Numbered from the stretch's first letter, positions 44,044-54,069 are shown. The stretch is 64,000 nucleotides of DNA from Rhizobium sp. Root483D2 (GCF_001426685.1 NZ_LMFB01000019.1:483348-547347), one strand, 5' to 3'. Made by a program: numbers and translations. Notes: generated from the sequence alone by a model not told the origin.

Positions 44044-44946
44044 TCAATACACTTCCGGCACATACATTTCCGGCGGGACCGGGTGGCGGGTGTAGTCGTC
44101 GTGGCGGACGCGTTCGGGCAGGACGAGTTCGGGTTTCGGTACATCCTCGTACGGAATCTGCGCCAGCAGATGGGCGATGCAGTTAAGCCGGGCCTTCTTC
44201 TTGTCGACCGCCTGGACGACCCACCACGGGGCTTCCTCGATATGAGTTTTCGCCAGCATCTCTTCCTTGGCCTTGGTGTAGTCCTCCCAGTGGATGCGGC
44301 TTTCCATGTCCATCGGCGACAGCTTCCACTGTTTCAATGGATCATGGATGCGCATCTGGAAGCGGAATTCCTGTTCCTCGTTGGTGATCGAGAACCAGTA
44401 TTTGATCAGGATAATGCCGGAGCGCACCAGCATGCGTTCGAATTCCGGGACAGTGCGGAAGAACTCATCGAGCTCTTCGGGCGTGCAGAAGCCCATGACG
44501 CGCTCGACGCCGGCGCGGTTGTACCAGGAGCGGTCGAACAGCACCATTTCGCCTGCAGTCGGCAGCTGCGAGACGTAGCGCTGGAAATACCATTGGTTTT
44601 TCTCGCGCTCGGTCGGTGCGGGCAGGGCAACGACGCGGCAGACGCGCGGATTGAGCCGCTGGGTGACGCGCTTGATGGCGCCGCCCTTGCCGGCGCTGTC
44701 GCGGCCTTCGAACAGGACGACGACCTTGAGTTTCTTGTATTGCACCCAGTCCTGCAGGCGCACCAGTTCGTGCTGCAGCCGGAACAGTTCGCGAAAATAG
44801 ATCTTGCGTTCCAGCGACGGTTCGGCAGGCCCCGACATGCCCTCTGCAACCAGCTCGTCCAGCCGGTCTTCTTCCATCTGCATTTCCAGCTCCTCGTCGA
44901 AGCTGTCGGCAATTTCCGCCTTGATGCGGTCGAGTTGGTCGATCAT
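44044..44946 (-). CDS. ppk2: Polyphosphate kinase 2
   Basis: PPK2-type enzyme that transfers phosphate between polyphosphate and nucleoside diphosphates. The 300-residue product has Walker A GRDSAGKGG at 81-89, the lid module DRSWYNRAGVERVMGF, and the family C-terminal segment VLPERVRHDDYTRHPVPPEMYVPEVY. Class I versus others cannot be fixed by eye; the length fits single-domain class I. Convergent with the host-attachment gene across a terminator hairpin. Confidence 0.93.
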   Translation of the reverse strand: MIDQLDRIKAEIADSFDEELEMQMEEDRLDELVAEGMSGPAEPSLERKIYFRELFRLQHELVRLQDWVQYKKLKVVVLFEGRDSAGKGGAIKRVTQRLNPRVCRVVALPAPTEREKNQWYFQRYVSQLPTAGEMVLFDRSWYNRAGVERVMGFCTPEELDEFFRTVPEFERMLVRSGIILIKYWFSITNEEQEFRFQMRIHDPLKQWKLSPMDMESRIHWEDYTKAKEEMLAKTHIEEAPWWVVQAVDKKKARLNCIAHLLAQIPYEDVPKPELVLPERVRHDDYTRHPVPPEMYVPEVY

Positions 44947-45022
44947 TGGTCACATCCCCGTTGGTCGCGGGCACAGGAGCAGGGTTTGATGACAGGTATG
45001 TGACAGGCGGTTGCATACACGC

Positions 45023-45048
45023 AAAAGGCCCGCCGGTGATGGCGGGCC
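45023..45048 (-). terminator. Rho-independent terminator after the host-attachment gene
   Basis: Read leftward, an 8-bp GC stem (GGCCCGCC/GGCGGGCC, loop ATCACC) is followed by TTTTGC. It lies about 33 bp after the stop codon of the COG5622 gene and upstream of ppk2. Confidence 0.8.
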
Positions 45049-45080
45049 GTTCGGGTTAAATCGGAGGTCCTGATAGAGCC

Positions 45081-45485
45081 TCAGGCTGCTGCGAGCGCCT
45101 TTTCGATATCCTGGATCGAGTGGCCCGTCAGGTCCTTGTCCAGCTCACCGATCAGGATGTCGGAGAGCGACTTGTGGTAGCTCTTGCGCATCTCGCCGAG
45201 GGTGCGGGGTGCGGCGATAATAACCAGGCTCTTGATCTTGCCGTCGAGCACCTGCTTGTTCAGCATGCTGGCGACGCCGTTGCCGAAGCCGTCTTCTTCC
45301 TGCTGGCTGTCATCCGGGTTGGCGGCGCTGCTGGAATGGCGGCCGCCGGAGGAGATTTTCGAGGCGTCGATATCTTCCGCAGGCATTGCCTTCAGCTTCA
45401 CATTGGCCGCATCGCCCTCGTTTTGAAACAGGCTCAGTTTTTCGCCATCGGCTACGGCAATGATCGTGTTCTGGGGAAGGTTCAT
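45081..45485 (-). CDS. Host-attachment family protein (COG5622-like)
   Basis: A 134-residue protein of the family once described as required for attachment of Agrobacterium to host cells. It begins MNLPQNTIIAVADGEKLSLF, has a central Ser/Gly/Asp-rich loop (SSGGRHSSSAANPDD), and ends with KSLVIIAAPRTLGEMRKSYHKSL...GHSIQDIEKAL, the pattern of the baeRF/eRF1-like fold group. ATG 45485 chosen; the frame upstream is a shadow. Attachment role is from the family name and is not demonstrated. It ends in a clear terminator. Confidence 0.82.
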   Translation of the reverse strand: MNLPQNTIIAVADGEKLSLFQNEGDAANVKLKAMPAEDIDASKISSGGRHSSSAANPDDSQQEEDGFGNGVASMLNKQVLDGKIKSLVIIAAPRTLGEMRKSYHKSLSDILIGELDKDLTGHSIQDIEKALAAA

Positions 45486-45706
45486 ATCTGGTCTCCATGC
45501 TGTGCAATGCGTGTTCCACCGGTGGGTGGCAATGCTTGTTTCTAAGCTGGAATAACCCGCCTGGCCGTGGATCGTTCCATGACGCCCTGACTGCGGCCCA
45601 AAAGCGCCATGCGCCGCCATTGCACGCCGCCCCCAATTTCGCTAAGAGACCGCAACTTTTAAAAATCGCGCCCGCGCGCGACGCAATTTTCGACCGGTAG
45701 AGGCAC

Positions 45707-46960
45707 ATGGCACGCATCGTGATGAAATTCGGCGGCACGTCCGTCGCGGATATGGATCGCATCAGGAATGTGGCCCGCCATGTGAAACGTGAAGTCGATG
45801 CCGGCCACGAGGTTGCGGTGGTGGTGTCGGCCATGTCCGGCAAGACCAACGAGCTGGTTGCCTGGACGCGCGATGCCTCGCCGATGCACGATGCGCGCGA
45901 ATATGACGCCGTGGTCGCCTCCGGCGAGCAGGTGACCTCGGGTCTCCTGGCGCTTGCGCTGCAGAATATCGGCATCAATGCCCGCTCCTGGCAGGGCTGG
46001 CAGATCCCGATCCGGACCGATAACGCCCATGGTGCGGCGCGCATTCTGGAAATCGACGGCGCGGAACTGATCCGCCGCTTTGGCGAGGGCCAGGTGGCGG
46101 TCATTGCCGGCTTCCAGGGCCTTGGACCCGACAACCGGATCGCCACGCTCGGCCGCGGTGGCTCCGACACGTCGGCGGTGGCGATTGCTGCAGCGGTCAA
46201 GGCCGACCGTTGCGATATCTATACCGATGTCGATGGCGTCTACACAACCGACCCGCGCATCGAGCCGAAGGCCAAGCGGCTGAAGAAGATTGCGTTTGAG
46301 GAAATGCTGGAAATGGCATCGCTCGGCGCCAAGGTCCTGCAGGTTCGCTCGGTCGAGCTTGCCATGGTATTCAAGGTTCGCACCTTCGTGCGCTCCAGTT
46401 TCGTAGACCCCGACGCGCCGGGCATGGGCGATTTTCTGAACCCGCCCGGTACGCTGATTTGTGATGAGGATGAGATTTTGGAACAGGAAGTCGTCACCGG
46501 CATCGCCTATGCCAAGGATGAAGCGCAGATTTCGCTGCGGCGCGTGGCCGACCGGCCAGGCGTTTCGGCGGCGATCTTCGGACCTCTGGCCGAGGCCCAT
46601 ATCAATGTCGATATGATCGTCCAGAACATTTCCGAAGACGGTTCCAAGACCGATATGACGTTTACGGTGCCCTCCACCGACGTCGATAAGGCGCTGAAGG
46701 TTTTGAACGATGCCAAGGCCCAGGTCGGCTTCGACGTCATCCAGAACGAATCAGGCCTGGTCAAAGTCTCGGTCATCGGCATCGGCATGCGCAGCCATGC
46801 GGGCGTCGCTGCGTCCGCTTTCCGCGCACTTGCCGAAAAAGGCATCAACATCAAGGCAATCACCACCTCGGAAATCAAGATTTCCATCCTGATCGATGGT
46901 GCTTATGCCGAATTGGCCGTTCGCACTTTGCATTCCGTCTACGGTCTGGATAAGAGTTAA
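45707..46960 (+). CDS. lysC: Aspartate kinase
   Basis: First enzyme of the aspartate family pathway (Lys, Thr, Met, DAP), phosphorylating L-aspartate. The 417-residue product has the N-terminal KFGGTSV at 7-13, the kinase core (GRGGSDTSAVAIAAAVKADRCDIYTDVDGVYTTDPR region) and two C-terminal ACT domains that bind lysine or threonine for feedback control. TAGAGG precedes ATG 45707. It is followed by ptsP after 90 bp, and is the aspartate kinase of the monofunctional beta/alpha type without an internal start evident. Confidence 0.95.
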   Translation: MARIVMKFGGTSVADMDRIRNVARHVKREVDAGHEVAVVVSAMSGKTNELVAWTRDASPMHDAREYDAVVASGEQVTSGLLALALQNIGINARSWQGWQIPIRTDNAHGAARILEIDGAELIRRFGEGQVAVIAGFQGLGPDNRIATLGRGGSDTSAVAIAAAVKADRCDIYTDVDGVYTTDPRIEPKAKRLKKIAFEEMLEMASLGAKVLQVRSVELAMVFKVRTFVRSSFVDPDAPGMGDFLNPPGTLICDEDEILEQEVVTGIAYAKDEAQISLRRVADRPGVSAAIFGPLAEAHINVDMIVQNISEDGSKTDMTFTVPSTDVDKALKVLNDAKAQVGFDVIQNESGLVKVSVIGIGMRSHAGVAASAFRALAEKGINIKAITTSEIKISILIDGAYAELAVRTLHSVYGLDKS

Positions 46961-47050
46961 GACAGGCGGCGGCGAAGACGGTTTGGCACCAGTGTGCCGG
47001 AACAAATTGCCGCCTGCAGTTGTTGACTTTTATTTCGGAGACGTTGCGCG

Positions 47051-49318
47051 ATGAGAGACCTCTCTGCAGGTCCACGCGTCCTGCTCAAGCGGTTGCGCGA
47101 ACTGATGGCGGAACCGCTCGAGCCGCAGGATCGCCTTGACCAGATTGTTCGCCAGATTGCGCAGAACATGGTCGCAGAAGTGTGTTCGGTCTACGTGCTG
47201 CGCTCCGACGGCGTGCTTGAGCTCTATGCCACGGAAGGCCTCAACAAGGACGCCGTGCATCTGGCGCAGCTGAAGATGGGGCAGGGCCTCGTCGGCACGA
47301 TCGCGGCATCCGCCCGTCCGCTCAATCTTTCCGATGCGCAGGCGCATCCGGCCTTTACCTACCTTCCGGAAACCGGCGAAGAAATCTATCACTCGTTCCT
47401 TGGCGTGCCGATCCTGCGCACCGGCCGCTCTCTCGGCGTTCTCGTCGTACAGAACAAGGCGAGCCGCACCTATCGCGACGACGAAGTCGAGGCGATGGAA
47501 ACGACGGCGATGGTGCTGGCCGAGATGGTGGCGACCGGCGAGCTGAAGAAGCTCACGCGTCCGGGGCTGGAACTCGACCTTTCGCGGCCGGTGACGATCG
47601 ACGGCTCGAGCTTCAACGACGGGATCGGCCTCGGCTATGTCGTGCTGCATGAGCCACGCATCGTCGTCACCAATCTTTTGAACGACGATACCGACCATGA
47701 GCTTGGCCGGCTGGCGGAAGCCTTGGGTAGCTTGCGCATCTCGATCGACGACATGCTGTCGCGCCGCGACGTATCCATGGAAGGCGAACACCGCGCGGTC
47801 CTGGAAGCCTACCGGATGTTTGCGCATGATCGCGGCTGGGTCAGAAAGCTCGAAGAGGCGATCCGCAACGGCCTGACGGCGGAAGCGGCGGTCGAGCGCG
47901 TGCAGAGCGAAACCAAGGCGCGGATGATCCGGCTGACGGATCCTTACCTGCGCGAGCGCATGCATGATTTCGATGACCTGGCCAACCGGCTGCTCAGGCA
48001 GCTGACCGGCTATGGCGCGAAAATGTCGGCGACGGATTTTCCCAACGACGCGATCGTCGTTGCGCGCGCCATGGGGGCAGCCGAACTGCTCGACTATCCC
48101 CGCGAAAACGTGCGCGGCCTGGTGCTCGAAGATGGGGCCGTCACCAGCCATGTGGTGATCGTGGCACGCGCCATGGGTATTTCGGTGGTGGGCCAGGCGG
48201 CGGGCGTGGTGGCGCTGGCTGAAAATGGCGACGCCATCATCGTCGATGGCGACGATGCCAAGGTGCATTTGCGGCCGATGGCCGACCTGCAGCGGGCGTA
48301 TGAGGAAAAGGTCAGGCTGCGGGCGCGCAAGCAGGAGCAGTTCAAGGCGCTGCGCGGCGTCGAGCCGGTGACGCTGGACGGCAAGCGGATCAAGCTGCAG
48401 ATGAATGCCGGCCTTCTGGTCGATCTGCCGCAGCTGGCCGAATCCGGCGCCGAAGGCATCGGCCTGTTCCGCACCGAGCTGCAGTTCATGATTGCCTCGA
48501 CCATGCCGAAGATGGAAGAGCAGGAGCTGTTCTACCGAAACGTCATGAAGCAGGCGGCGGGCAAGCCGGTGACGTTCCGTACGCTCGATATCGGCGGCGA
48601 CAAGGTCGTGCCCTATTTCCGCGCGGCGGAAGAGGAAAACCCGGCGCTCGGCTGGCGGGCGATCCGCCTTTCGCTTGACCGTCCCGGCCTGCTGCGCACG
48701 CAATTGCGCGCCATGCTGCGCGCGTCTGCGGGCCAGGAACTGCGCATCATGCTACCGATGGTGACGGAGGTCTCCGAGCTGCGCACGGTGCGCGAGCTGC
48801 TGCAGAAGGAAATCCAGCGGCAGTCGAAGATCGGCGAGCAATTGCCGCGCAAGCTGCAATTCGGCGCCATGCTGGAAGTGCCGGCACTGTTGTGGCAGCT
48901 GGACGAGCTGATGGACGAGGTGGATTTCGTTTCGGTCGGCTCCAACGACCTGTTCCAGTTCTCGATGGCGGTCGATCGCGGCAATGCAAGGGTCTCCGAC
49001 CGGTTCGACGTGCTCGGCCGCCCGTTCCTGCGCATCTTGCGCGATATCGTGCGGGCGGGAGAACGCAACGACACCTCGGTGACGCTGTGCGGCGAGATGG
49101 CCAGCAAGCCACTCTCGGCAATGGCGCTGCTCGGCATCGGCTACCGCTCCGTCTCGATGTCGCCGACGGCGGTCGGCCCGGTCAAGGCGATGCTCCTGGC
49201 GCTCGACATCGACAAGCTCTCGGCCATGCTGCACGCGGCGCTGGACGACAAGCGCGACCACACGCCGGTGCGCGATCTTCTGGTGGAGTTTGCGGCGCAG
49301 ACTGGGGTTCCGTTGTAG
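47051..49318 (+). CDS. ptsP: Nitrogen-PTS enzyme I (PtsP, EI-Ntr)
   Basis: PEP-protein phosphotransferase that feeds the nitrogen-related PTS (PtsP to NPr to EIIA-Ntr). The 755-residue product has an N-terminal GAF domain (about 20-165), the PEP-utilising swivel domain with phospho-His367 in GAVTSHVVIVARAMGI, and a C-terminal PEP-binding barrel with RTELQFM, MLPMVTEVSELR and CGEMASKPLSAMALLGIGYRS. In enterobacteria the GAF domain senses glutamine. The PTS-Ntr chain in rhizobia controls nitrogen and potassium homeostasis and succinoglycan; partners lie outside the window. Confidence 0.95.
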   Translation: MRDLSAGPRVLLKRLRELMAEPLEPQDRLDQIVRQIAQNMVAEVCSVYVLRSDGVLELYATEGLNKDAVHLAQLKMGQGLVGTIAASARPLNLSDAQAHPAFTYLPETGEEIYHSFLGVPILRTGRSLGVLVVQNKASRTYRDDEVEAMETTAMVLAEMVATGELKKLTRPGLELDLSRPVTIDGSSFNDGIGLGYVVLHEPRIVVTNLLNDDTDHELGRLAEALGSLRISIDDMLSRRDVSMEGEHRAVLEAYRMFAHDRGWVRKLEEAIRNGLTAEAAVERVQSETKARMIRLTDPYLRERMHDFDDLANRLLRQLTGYGAKMSATDFPNDAIVVARAMGAAELLDYPRENVRGLVLEDGAVTSHVVIVARAMGISVVGQAAGVVALAENGDAIIVDGDDAKVHLRPMADLQRAYEEKVRLRARKQEQFKALRGVEPVTLDGKRIKLQMNAGLLVDLPQLAESGAEGIGLFRTELQFMIASTMPKMEEQELFYRNVMKQAAGKPVTFRTLDIGGDKVVPYFRAAEEENPALGWRAIRLSLDRPGLLRTQLRAMLRASAGQELRIMLPMVTEVSELRTVRELLQKEIQRQSKIGEQLPRKLQFGAMLEVPALLWQLDELMDEVDFVSVGSNDLFQFSMAVDRGNARVSDRFDVLGRPFLRILRDIVRAGERNDTSVTLCGEMASKPLSAMALLGIGYRSVSMSPTAVGPVKAMLLALDIDKLSAMLHAALDDKRDHTPVRDLLVEFAAQTGVPL

Positions 49319-49337
49319 GGCCGCGTTGGCCGCACCC

Positions 49338-49483
49338 ACCCCCCTCTGTCGGCGACGCCGACATCTCCCCCGCAAGGGGGGAGATTGGCCGCTGGCATTG
49401 TGCATCCCTGACTTTGATGTAGATAGGGAAAAGAATGATCTCCCCCTTGAGGGGGAGATGTCACATTCGTGACAGAGGGGGGT
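49338..49483. repeat. Inverted-repeat intergenic element, family A copy 2
   Basis: Arms 49338-49385 and 49438-49483 again carry ACCCCCCTCTGTC at the outside and CATCTCCCCC/GGGGGAGAT hairpins inside, with the centre GATTGGCCGC...CCCTGAC...GGGAAAA as in copy 1 at 1588-1756. Arms are no longer exact complements (GGCGACGCCG against ATTCGT), so this copy has drifted. It sits between ptsP and prfA. Confidence 0.88.
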
Positions 49484-49550
49484 AAGCCTCCACGAATTCA
49501 GACAGAATAATGGACGGACGTGCGAAGCAGCTGTCCCCACGGAGTACACA

Positions 49551-50633
49551 TTGGCAACCTTACCTGTTGAAAAGATGCGCGAGCTGGAGCGGCGGTTTTC
49601 CGAGATCGAGGCGCGGATGGCCGAGGGGCCGGCGGCGGATGTTTATGTGAAGCTGGCGTCGGAATATTCCGAGCTGCAGCCGGTGGTGACGAAAATCCGG
49701 CTCTATGAGAAGGCGCAGGCCGAGCTTTTAGACGTCAACACGCTTTTGACCGCGAGGGATACCGACCGCGAGATGCGCGATCTCGCTGAGATGGAGAAGC
49801 CCGACATCGAGGAGCGGATCGAAAAGCTCGAGCAGGAGATGCAGATCCTGCTTCTGCCGAAGGACGCGGCCGATGAGAAGAGTGCGATCCTGGAAATCCG
49901 CGCCGGGACCGGCGGATCGGAAGCGGCACTGTTTGCTGGCGATCTCTTCCGGATGTATGAGCGCTATGCTGCGGGCAAGGGCTGGAAGGTCGAGGTGCTT
50001 TCGGCCAGCGACGGCGATGCTGGGGGTTTCAAGGAAATCATTGCGACCGTGACCGGGCGCGGCGTGTTTTCCAAGCTGAAATTCGAATCCGGCGTGCACC
50101 GGGTGCAGCGCGTGCCCGACACGGAAACGCAAGGGCGCATCCATACCTCGGCTGCGACCGTCGCGGTTTTGCCGGAGGCCGAGGATATCGACATCGAGAT
50201 CCGCCAGGAAGATATCCGGATCGATACGATGCGCTCATCGGGCGCCGGCGGCCAGCATGTCAACACGACGGATTCGGCTGTGCGCATCACCCATATGCCG
50301 TCCGGTATCGTCGTCACGTCATCGGAGAAATCGCAGCACCAGAACCGCGCCAAGGCCATGCAGGTGCTGCGGTCGCGGCTCTATGACATGGAGCGGCAGA
50401 AGGCCGACAGCGAACGCTCGGCCTCGCGCAAGAGCCAGGTCGGGTCGGGCGACCGCTCCGAGCGCATCCGCACCTACAATTTCCCGCAGGGGCGCGTGAC
50501 CGACCACCGCATCAACCTGACGCTCTACAAGATCGACCGGATGATGATGGGCGAAATCGACGAAGTGGTGGATGCGCTTCTGGCCGACTACCAGGCCGAT
50601 CAGCTGGCGCAGCTGGGCGAGGTCAAGGGATGA
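49551..50633 (+). CDS. prfA: Peptide chain release factor 1
   Basis: RF1 ends translation at UAA and UAG. The 360-residue product has the stop-codon-recognising P-x-T motif PDT at 189-191 and the catalytic GGQ at 233-235 (in [16 protein letters not shown]), plus N-terminal coiled coil. TTG 49551 is the start, with GGAG seven bases upstream. Its TGA overlaps prmC's ATG (ATGA at 50630-50633), the standard pairing because PrmC methylates the GGQ glutamine. Confidence 0.96.
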   Translation: MATLPVEKMRELERRFSEIEARMAEGPAADVYVKLASEYSELQPVVTKIRLYEKAQAELLDVNTLLTARDTDREMRDLAEMEKPDIEERIEKLEQEMQILLLPKDAADEKSAILEIRAGTGGSEAALFAGDLFRMYERYAAGKGWKVEVLSASDGDAGGFKEIIATVTGRGVFSKLKFESGVHRVQRVPDTETQGRIHTSAATVAVLPEAEDIDIEIRQEDIRIDTMRSSGAGGQHVNTTDSAVRITHMPSGIVVTSSEKSQHQNRAKAMQVLRSRLYDMERQKADSERSASRKSQVGSGDRSERIRTYNFPQGRVTDHRINLTLYKIDRMMMGEIDEVVDALLADYQADQLAQLGEVKG

Positions 50634-51493
50634 CCGATACGCTCGACAGCCTGTTTGCCGAGGCGCGGTCGCGGTTTCTGCGGGCGCATATCGGCGAGGC
50701 GGCGCTCGATGCGCGGGTGCTGATTTCCGGCCTGCTCGACCTGCCGGCCGTGGCCTTCATGACGCGCGGGGAAGAGATCGTGTCGCCGAAAGATGCGCAG
50801 CGCATTCGCGATGCCATCGAGCGGCGGGCAGCCCACGAGCCGGTTCACCGCATTCTCGGGAGCCGCGAATTCTATGGTCTGACGCTCGGCATGTCGCCTG
50901 ACACGCTGGAGCCACGCCCGGATTCGGAGATGATCGTCGAGGGGCTTGTTCCCTTAGCTCAGCGGTTCGTGGAGCAGAAGGGGTCCTGCCATCTGATCGA
51001 TCTTGGCACCGGCACGGGGGCGATTTGCCTGGCGCTGCTGAGCGCCGTGCCGCAGGCAACCGGCGTCGGGTCTGATCTTTCTGCCGGCGCCGTTGCAATA
51101 GCGAGGGCCAATGCCGAACGCAACGGCTTGAGCGAGCGCTTTGCCGGCGTCGAAAGCGACTGGTTTTCGACGATTGCCGGCAAGTTCGACATCATCGTGT
51201 CAAATCCACCCTATATACGCACCAGCGTGGTGGCATCGCTGGCGCCCGAAGTGCGCGATCATGATCCGGCGCTGGCACTTGACGGCGGCGCCGATGGCCT
51301 GGATGCCTATCGCACCATTGCCGCTCATGCTGCGCGCCATCTGGCTGAGGACGGCATTGTCGGGGTGGAAATCGGCTACGACCAGTTGCAGGTGGTCGGT
51401 CAGATTTTCGAGGAGGAGGGCTTTAGCGTGATCGACCGGGTGAAGGACCTCGGCGGAAACGACCGCGCCATCCTCTTCACTTTCGGGCGGTAA
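50630..51493 (+). CDS. prmC: Release factor glutamine methyltransferase PrmC
   Basis: Methylates the GGQ glutamine of RF1 and RF2, raising termination efficiency. The 287-residue product has the SAM motif DLGTGTG at 124-130 and NPPY at 192-195 that holds the target glutamine, with an N-terminal helical domain. It is translationally coupled to prfA. The stretch after it (51494-51847) has no gene. Confidence 0.95.
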   Translation: MTDTLDSLFAEARSRFLRAHIGEAALDARVLISGLLDLPAVAFMTRGEEIVSPKDAQRIRDAIERRAAHEPVHRILGSREFYGLTLGMSPDTLEPRPDSEMIVEGLVPLAQRFVEQKGSCHLIDLGTGTGAICLALLSAVPQATGVGSDLSAGAVAIARANAERNGLSERFAGVESDWFSTIAGKFDIIVSNPPYIRTSVVASLAPEVRDHDPALALDGGADGLDAYRTIAAHAARHLAEDGIVGVEIGYDQLQVVGQIFEEEGFSVIDRVKDLGGNDRAILFTFGR

Positions 51494-51847
51494 CCCCTGT
51501 AAACCGGCGGTTATTGCGATGTTCTTTTTCGAAACCGTGAAGAAAAGGCTTGGAATCGCACAGGAAGCGGGCTAGGTTCCTCTCACGCACTGGGCAGAAG
51601 GTCAAAGATCAGAGATTCGTTCCGGTCAGACCTTGCCGCGGGGATTACTCTCAAAAAAGAGTTGCTAGGGTTCGACAGTGCCTGGTGCGGGTACCTGTTA
51701 ATTTGACTTTAACCAGCGACGGTACCGTCATGAGGCGGTTGGGTCGCGGCGCGTGTCTGCTTGATGCGGAATCCGTTGAGACGGAATTCCTGGCAAGCCG
51801 CGACGCCACAAGATCATCAATATCAAGAGAATCCAGGTGAGTGAACG
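51494..51847. other. 354-bp intergenic region upstream of the DUF4167 gene
   Basis: No gene is supported. A weak open frame at 51550-51840 lacks a good ribosome site and reads as low-complexity. The region has GTTAATTTGACTTTAACC near 51698-51715 and GGTACC twice, but no convincing -35/-10 pair; it probably holds the promoter and a long leader of the following gene. Confidence 0.5.
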
Positions 51848-52756
51848 ATGAGGCCAGGACAGCAGAACAAGCGCGGCCGTGGGCGTAACAACAACAATAC
51901 CAGCAGCAACAACAATGGTGGCGGTGGTAACAACAATAACAATCATAACCGGAAGGGTTCCAACCCGCTGACCCGGACCTATGACAGTTCCGGCCCGGAC
52001 GTGAAGATCCGCGGCACAGCCCAGCACATCGCCGAGAAATATTCGACGCTCGCGCGCGACGCGCAGAGCTCCGGCGACCGTGTCGTGGCAGAAAACTATC
52101 TGCAGCACGCCGAACATTATAACCGCATCATTGCAGCCGCACAGGCGCAGATGCAGGAACGTTTCCAGCGCGACGATCGTGGCGACTATAACGAGCGCAA
52201 CGAATTCCAGGATCGCGACGGCAACGAGCGCGACGAGGATCTGGACCAGAACGACAGTGATGAAAATTCCGTCGGTCAGGACCAGCAGGTCGAGCAAGAG
52301 CGCCATCATCAGCAGGCCGAACGCCAGCAGCGGCAGCAACGCCAGCAGCCGGAAGGCGAGCGCCAGCAGCCGCAGGCCGAACAGCAGGACCGCCAGCGCC
52401 AGCCCGATCAGGAGCGTCCGCGCCAGGATCGCCAGCAGCGGCAGGACCGTCCGCGCCCGCCGCGTCCCGAACGCAGCGAGCAGCCGCGTTCCGAGCAGGC
52501 CCGCCCCGATCTCGCGCCGCAGCCGGTGATCGACGGTTCCGGCCCGCAGCCGGTCATCGAAGGCACGCCGGTCGAGGTTTCGCTGGAGGAGGAGGCACCG
52601 ACGGGCCGCGCTCCGACACGCCGCCGCACCGCGCCTCGCCCCCGCCGCCAGCCGCGCCGCGGCGAAGCCGGTGGTGACGATGCTGCTGCAGAAGCAGGCA
52701 CTGACGGTGAAAAGGGCGGCGACGCGCCGGCCCTGGAGCCCGTTGCGACGGAATGA
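51848..52756 (+). CDS. DUF4167 domain-containing, probable RNA-binding, disordered protein
   Basis: A 302-residue protein with a short globular DUF4167 core (VKIRGTAQHIAEKYSTLARDAQSSGDRVVAENYLQHAEHYNRI, key residues AxxIxEKYxxLAxDAxxxGDRVxAENYxQHAEHYxRI, at about 52-96) set in disordered sequence. The N-terminus is Asn/Gly-rich (NNNNTSSNNN, GGGGNNNNN), the C-terminal 200 residues Gln/Arg/Pro-rich with a basic stretch (GRAPTRRRTAPRPRRQPRRGE). Such composition is typical of RNA-binding granule-like proteins; in alphaproteobacteria the family has no defined role. It ends before a strong bidirectional terminator. Confidence 0.88.
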   Translation: MRPGQQNKRGRGRNNNNTSSNNNGGGGNNNNNHNRKGSNPLTRTYDSSGPDVKIRGTAQHIAEKYSTLARDAQSSGDRVVAENYLQHAEHYNRIIAAAQAQMQERFQRDDRGDYNERNEFQDRDGNERDEDLDQNDSDENSVGQDQQVEQERHHQQAERQQRQQRQQPEGERQQPQAEQQDRQRQPDQERPRQDRQQRQDRPRPPRPERSEQPRSEQARPDLAPQPVIDGSGPQPVIEGTPVEVSLEEEAPTGRAPTRRRTAPRPRRQPRRGEAGGDDAAAEAGTDGEKGGDAPALEPVATE

Positions 52757-52800
52757 TCTTTAAACAGCTGCCGGAAGGTGGCTTTTAGACGACTAAGTTG

Positions 52801-52876
52801 AAAAACCCGGCCACTTTGAACACACCCTCGAAAGTCTAAACTTTCTGCGGTCCGTTCAAAATGGCCGGGTTTTTAC
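52801..52876. terminator. Bidirectional terminator with nested hairpin
   Basis: Left arm AAAAACCCGGCCA + TTTGAAC (52801-52821) pairs with GTTCAAA + TGGCCGGGTTTTT (52854-52875). The loop carries a second hairpin GAAAGT-CTAA-ACTTTC (52831-52846 approx). T-tracts follow on both strands, so it can end the DUF4167 transcript and the convergent esterase transcript. Confidence 0.85.
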
Positions 52877-52922
52877 GTTTCAGTTTTGTGCGTTTCGGCT
52901 TTCGTTCAATTTGGCAAGACCA

Positions 52923-54029
52923 TTACTTCTTTTCGAAGGCCTTGATCAGATCCGAGGCGGCAAAGTCCTGGGCGCGCCGCGCATCGTCAAGCACTGCGTC
53001 CATTCCAAAGAATTCGTGCGTGACGCCTTCGTTGTTCATGTAGGTCGTTGCGACGCCTGCCGCCTTCAGCTTTTCGGCCAACATAACGCCATCCGACATC
53101 AATGGATCGATTTCGGCTGTGATGACGGTTGCCGGGGGAAGGCCCTTGAGATCCGCTTTGGTCGTCAGATTGAGCTTCGGATCCATCGCATCTTCCGGCT
53201 TGGCCAGCACTTTCGAGACGAACCAACCCATGGCAGCCTTGGAAAGCGGCATGGCATTCTGGTTTGCGATATAGGACGGTGTGTTCATGTCGGTCCCCGT
53301 GACCGGATAGACCAACAGCATATGGACAGGCAGTTGCACCTTTTGATCGCGCGCCATGATAGCGACATTGGCGGCAAGATTGCCGCCCGCACTTTCACCG
53401 GCAACGGCGATACGGGCCGGATCACCGCCGAAGCTCGATGCCTTTTCCAGCACCCATTTGTAGGCGGCAAAGGAATCGTCATGGGCGGCGGGGAATTTGT
53501 TTTCCGGGGCATGACGATAATCGACGCTGACGACAATGGCTTTCGCCTTGACAGCCAGCGCCAAGGCCGATGATTCATAAGTGTCGATGTTGGCGATGAC
53601 CCAGCCGCCGCCATGATAATAGACGATAACGGGAAGTGGGCCAGAGCCGGCATCTTCCGGCGTATAGATGCGGACCGGCTGCGTGCCGCCGGTGACCGGA
53701 TAGGTCATATCCTCTTTTTTTACAGCGGGCATGGGCGGGGTCTTGCCCTTGTCTTTCAGGACGGCCTTGACTGCATCGGCAGGAGTCGGCTGGCTGCGGG
53801 CCTCCTCGACACTGCGTGACTCGATTGGCTTGATGCCGATGTCCTGCATCTTCTTCAGGACAAGCGCCATGTCTTCCTTGTCCGCCCGCTTCATGGTGCC
53901 GCTATCCGGCGTTTCGGCAAGCGGGTTGGGCTTTGGCTCTTCCTGTGCCCAGGCGCCGGATGCGGCAAAGAGGCTGACGCCTGCGAGAAGGCGCGCAGCA
54001 ACGAGGGTGACGTGGATTGAACGTTTCAT
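52923..54029 (-). CDS. Secreted alpha/beta-hydrolase (HSL/Aes-like esterase)
   Basis: A 368-residue esterase with an N-terminal signal peptide (hydrophobic 7-25, then SGAWAQ), the HGGGW oxyanion motif at 139-143, nucleophile Ser213 in GESAGG, and a C-terminal acid and His segment (GVTHEFFGMDAV, His in THEF). It belongs to the hormone-sensitive-lipase family; substrate unknown, periplasmic. TGGAGA precedes ATG 54029. It lies 40 bp downstream of the DUF4142 gene on the same strand, so likely co-transcribed. The linker region about 35-100 between signal and core is unusually long. Confidence 0.88.
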   Translation of the reverse strand: MKRSIHVTLVAARLLAGVSLFAASGAWAQEEPKPNPLAETPDSGTMKRADKEDMALVLKKMQDIGIKPIESRSVEEARSQPTPADAVKAVLKDKGKTPPMPAVKKEDMTYPVTGGTQPVRIYTPEDAGSGPLPVIVYYHGGGWVIANIDTYESSALALAVKAKAIVVSVDYRHAPENKFPAAHDDSFAAYKWVLEKASSFGGDPARIAVAGESAGGNLAANVAIMARDQKVQLPVHMLLVYPVTGTDMNTPSYIANQNAMPLSKAAMGWFVSKVLAKPEDAMDPKLNLTTKADLKGLPPATVITAEIDPLMSDGVMLAEKLKAAGVATTYMNNEGVTHEFFGMDAVLDDARRAQDFAASDLIKAFEKK

Positions 54030-54069
54030 AGGTGTTCTCCAGATGGAACAGATAAAAATGAGAGACGGC

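Noticed and set aside
47030..48703. 557-residue frame opposite ptsP
   Set aside because: Shadow of ptsP; no motif and no ribosome site.
51550..51840. 96-residue frame upstream of the DUF4167 gene
   Set aside because: No ribosome site, no homology and ends in low-complexity sequence just before the real gene.
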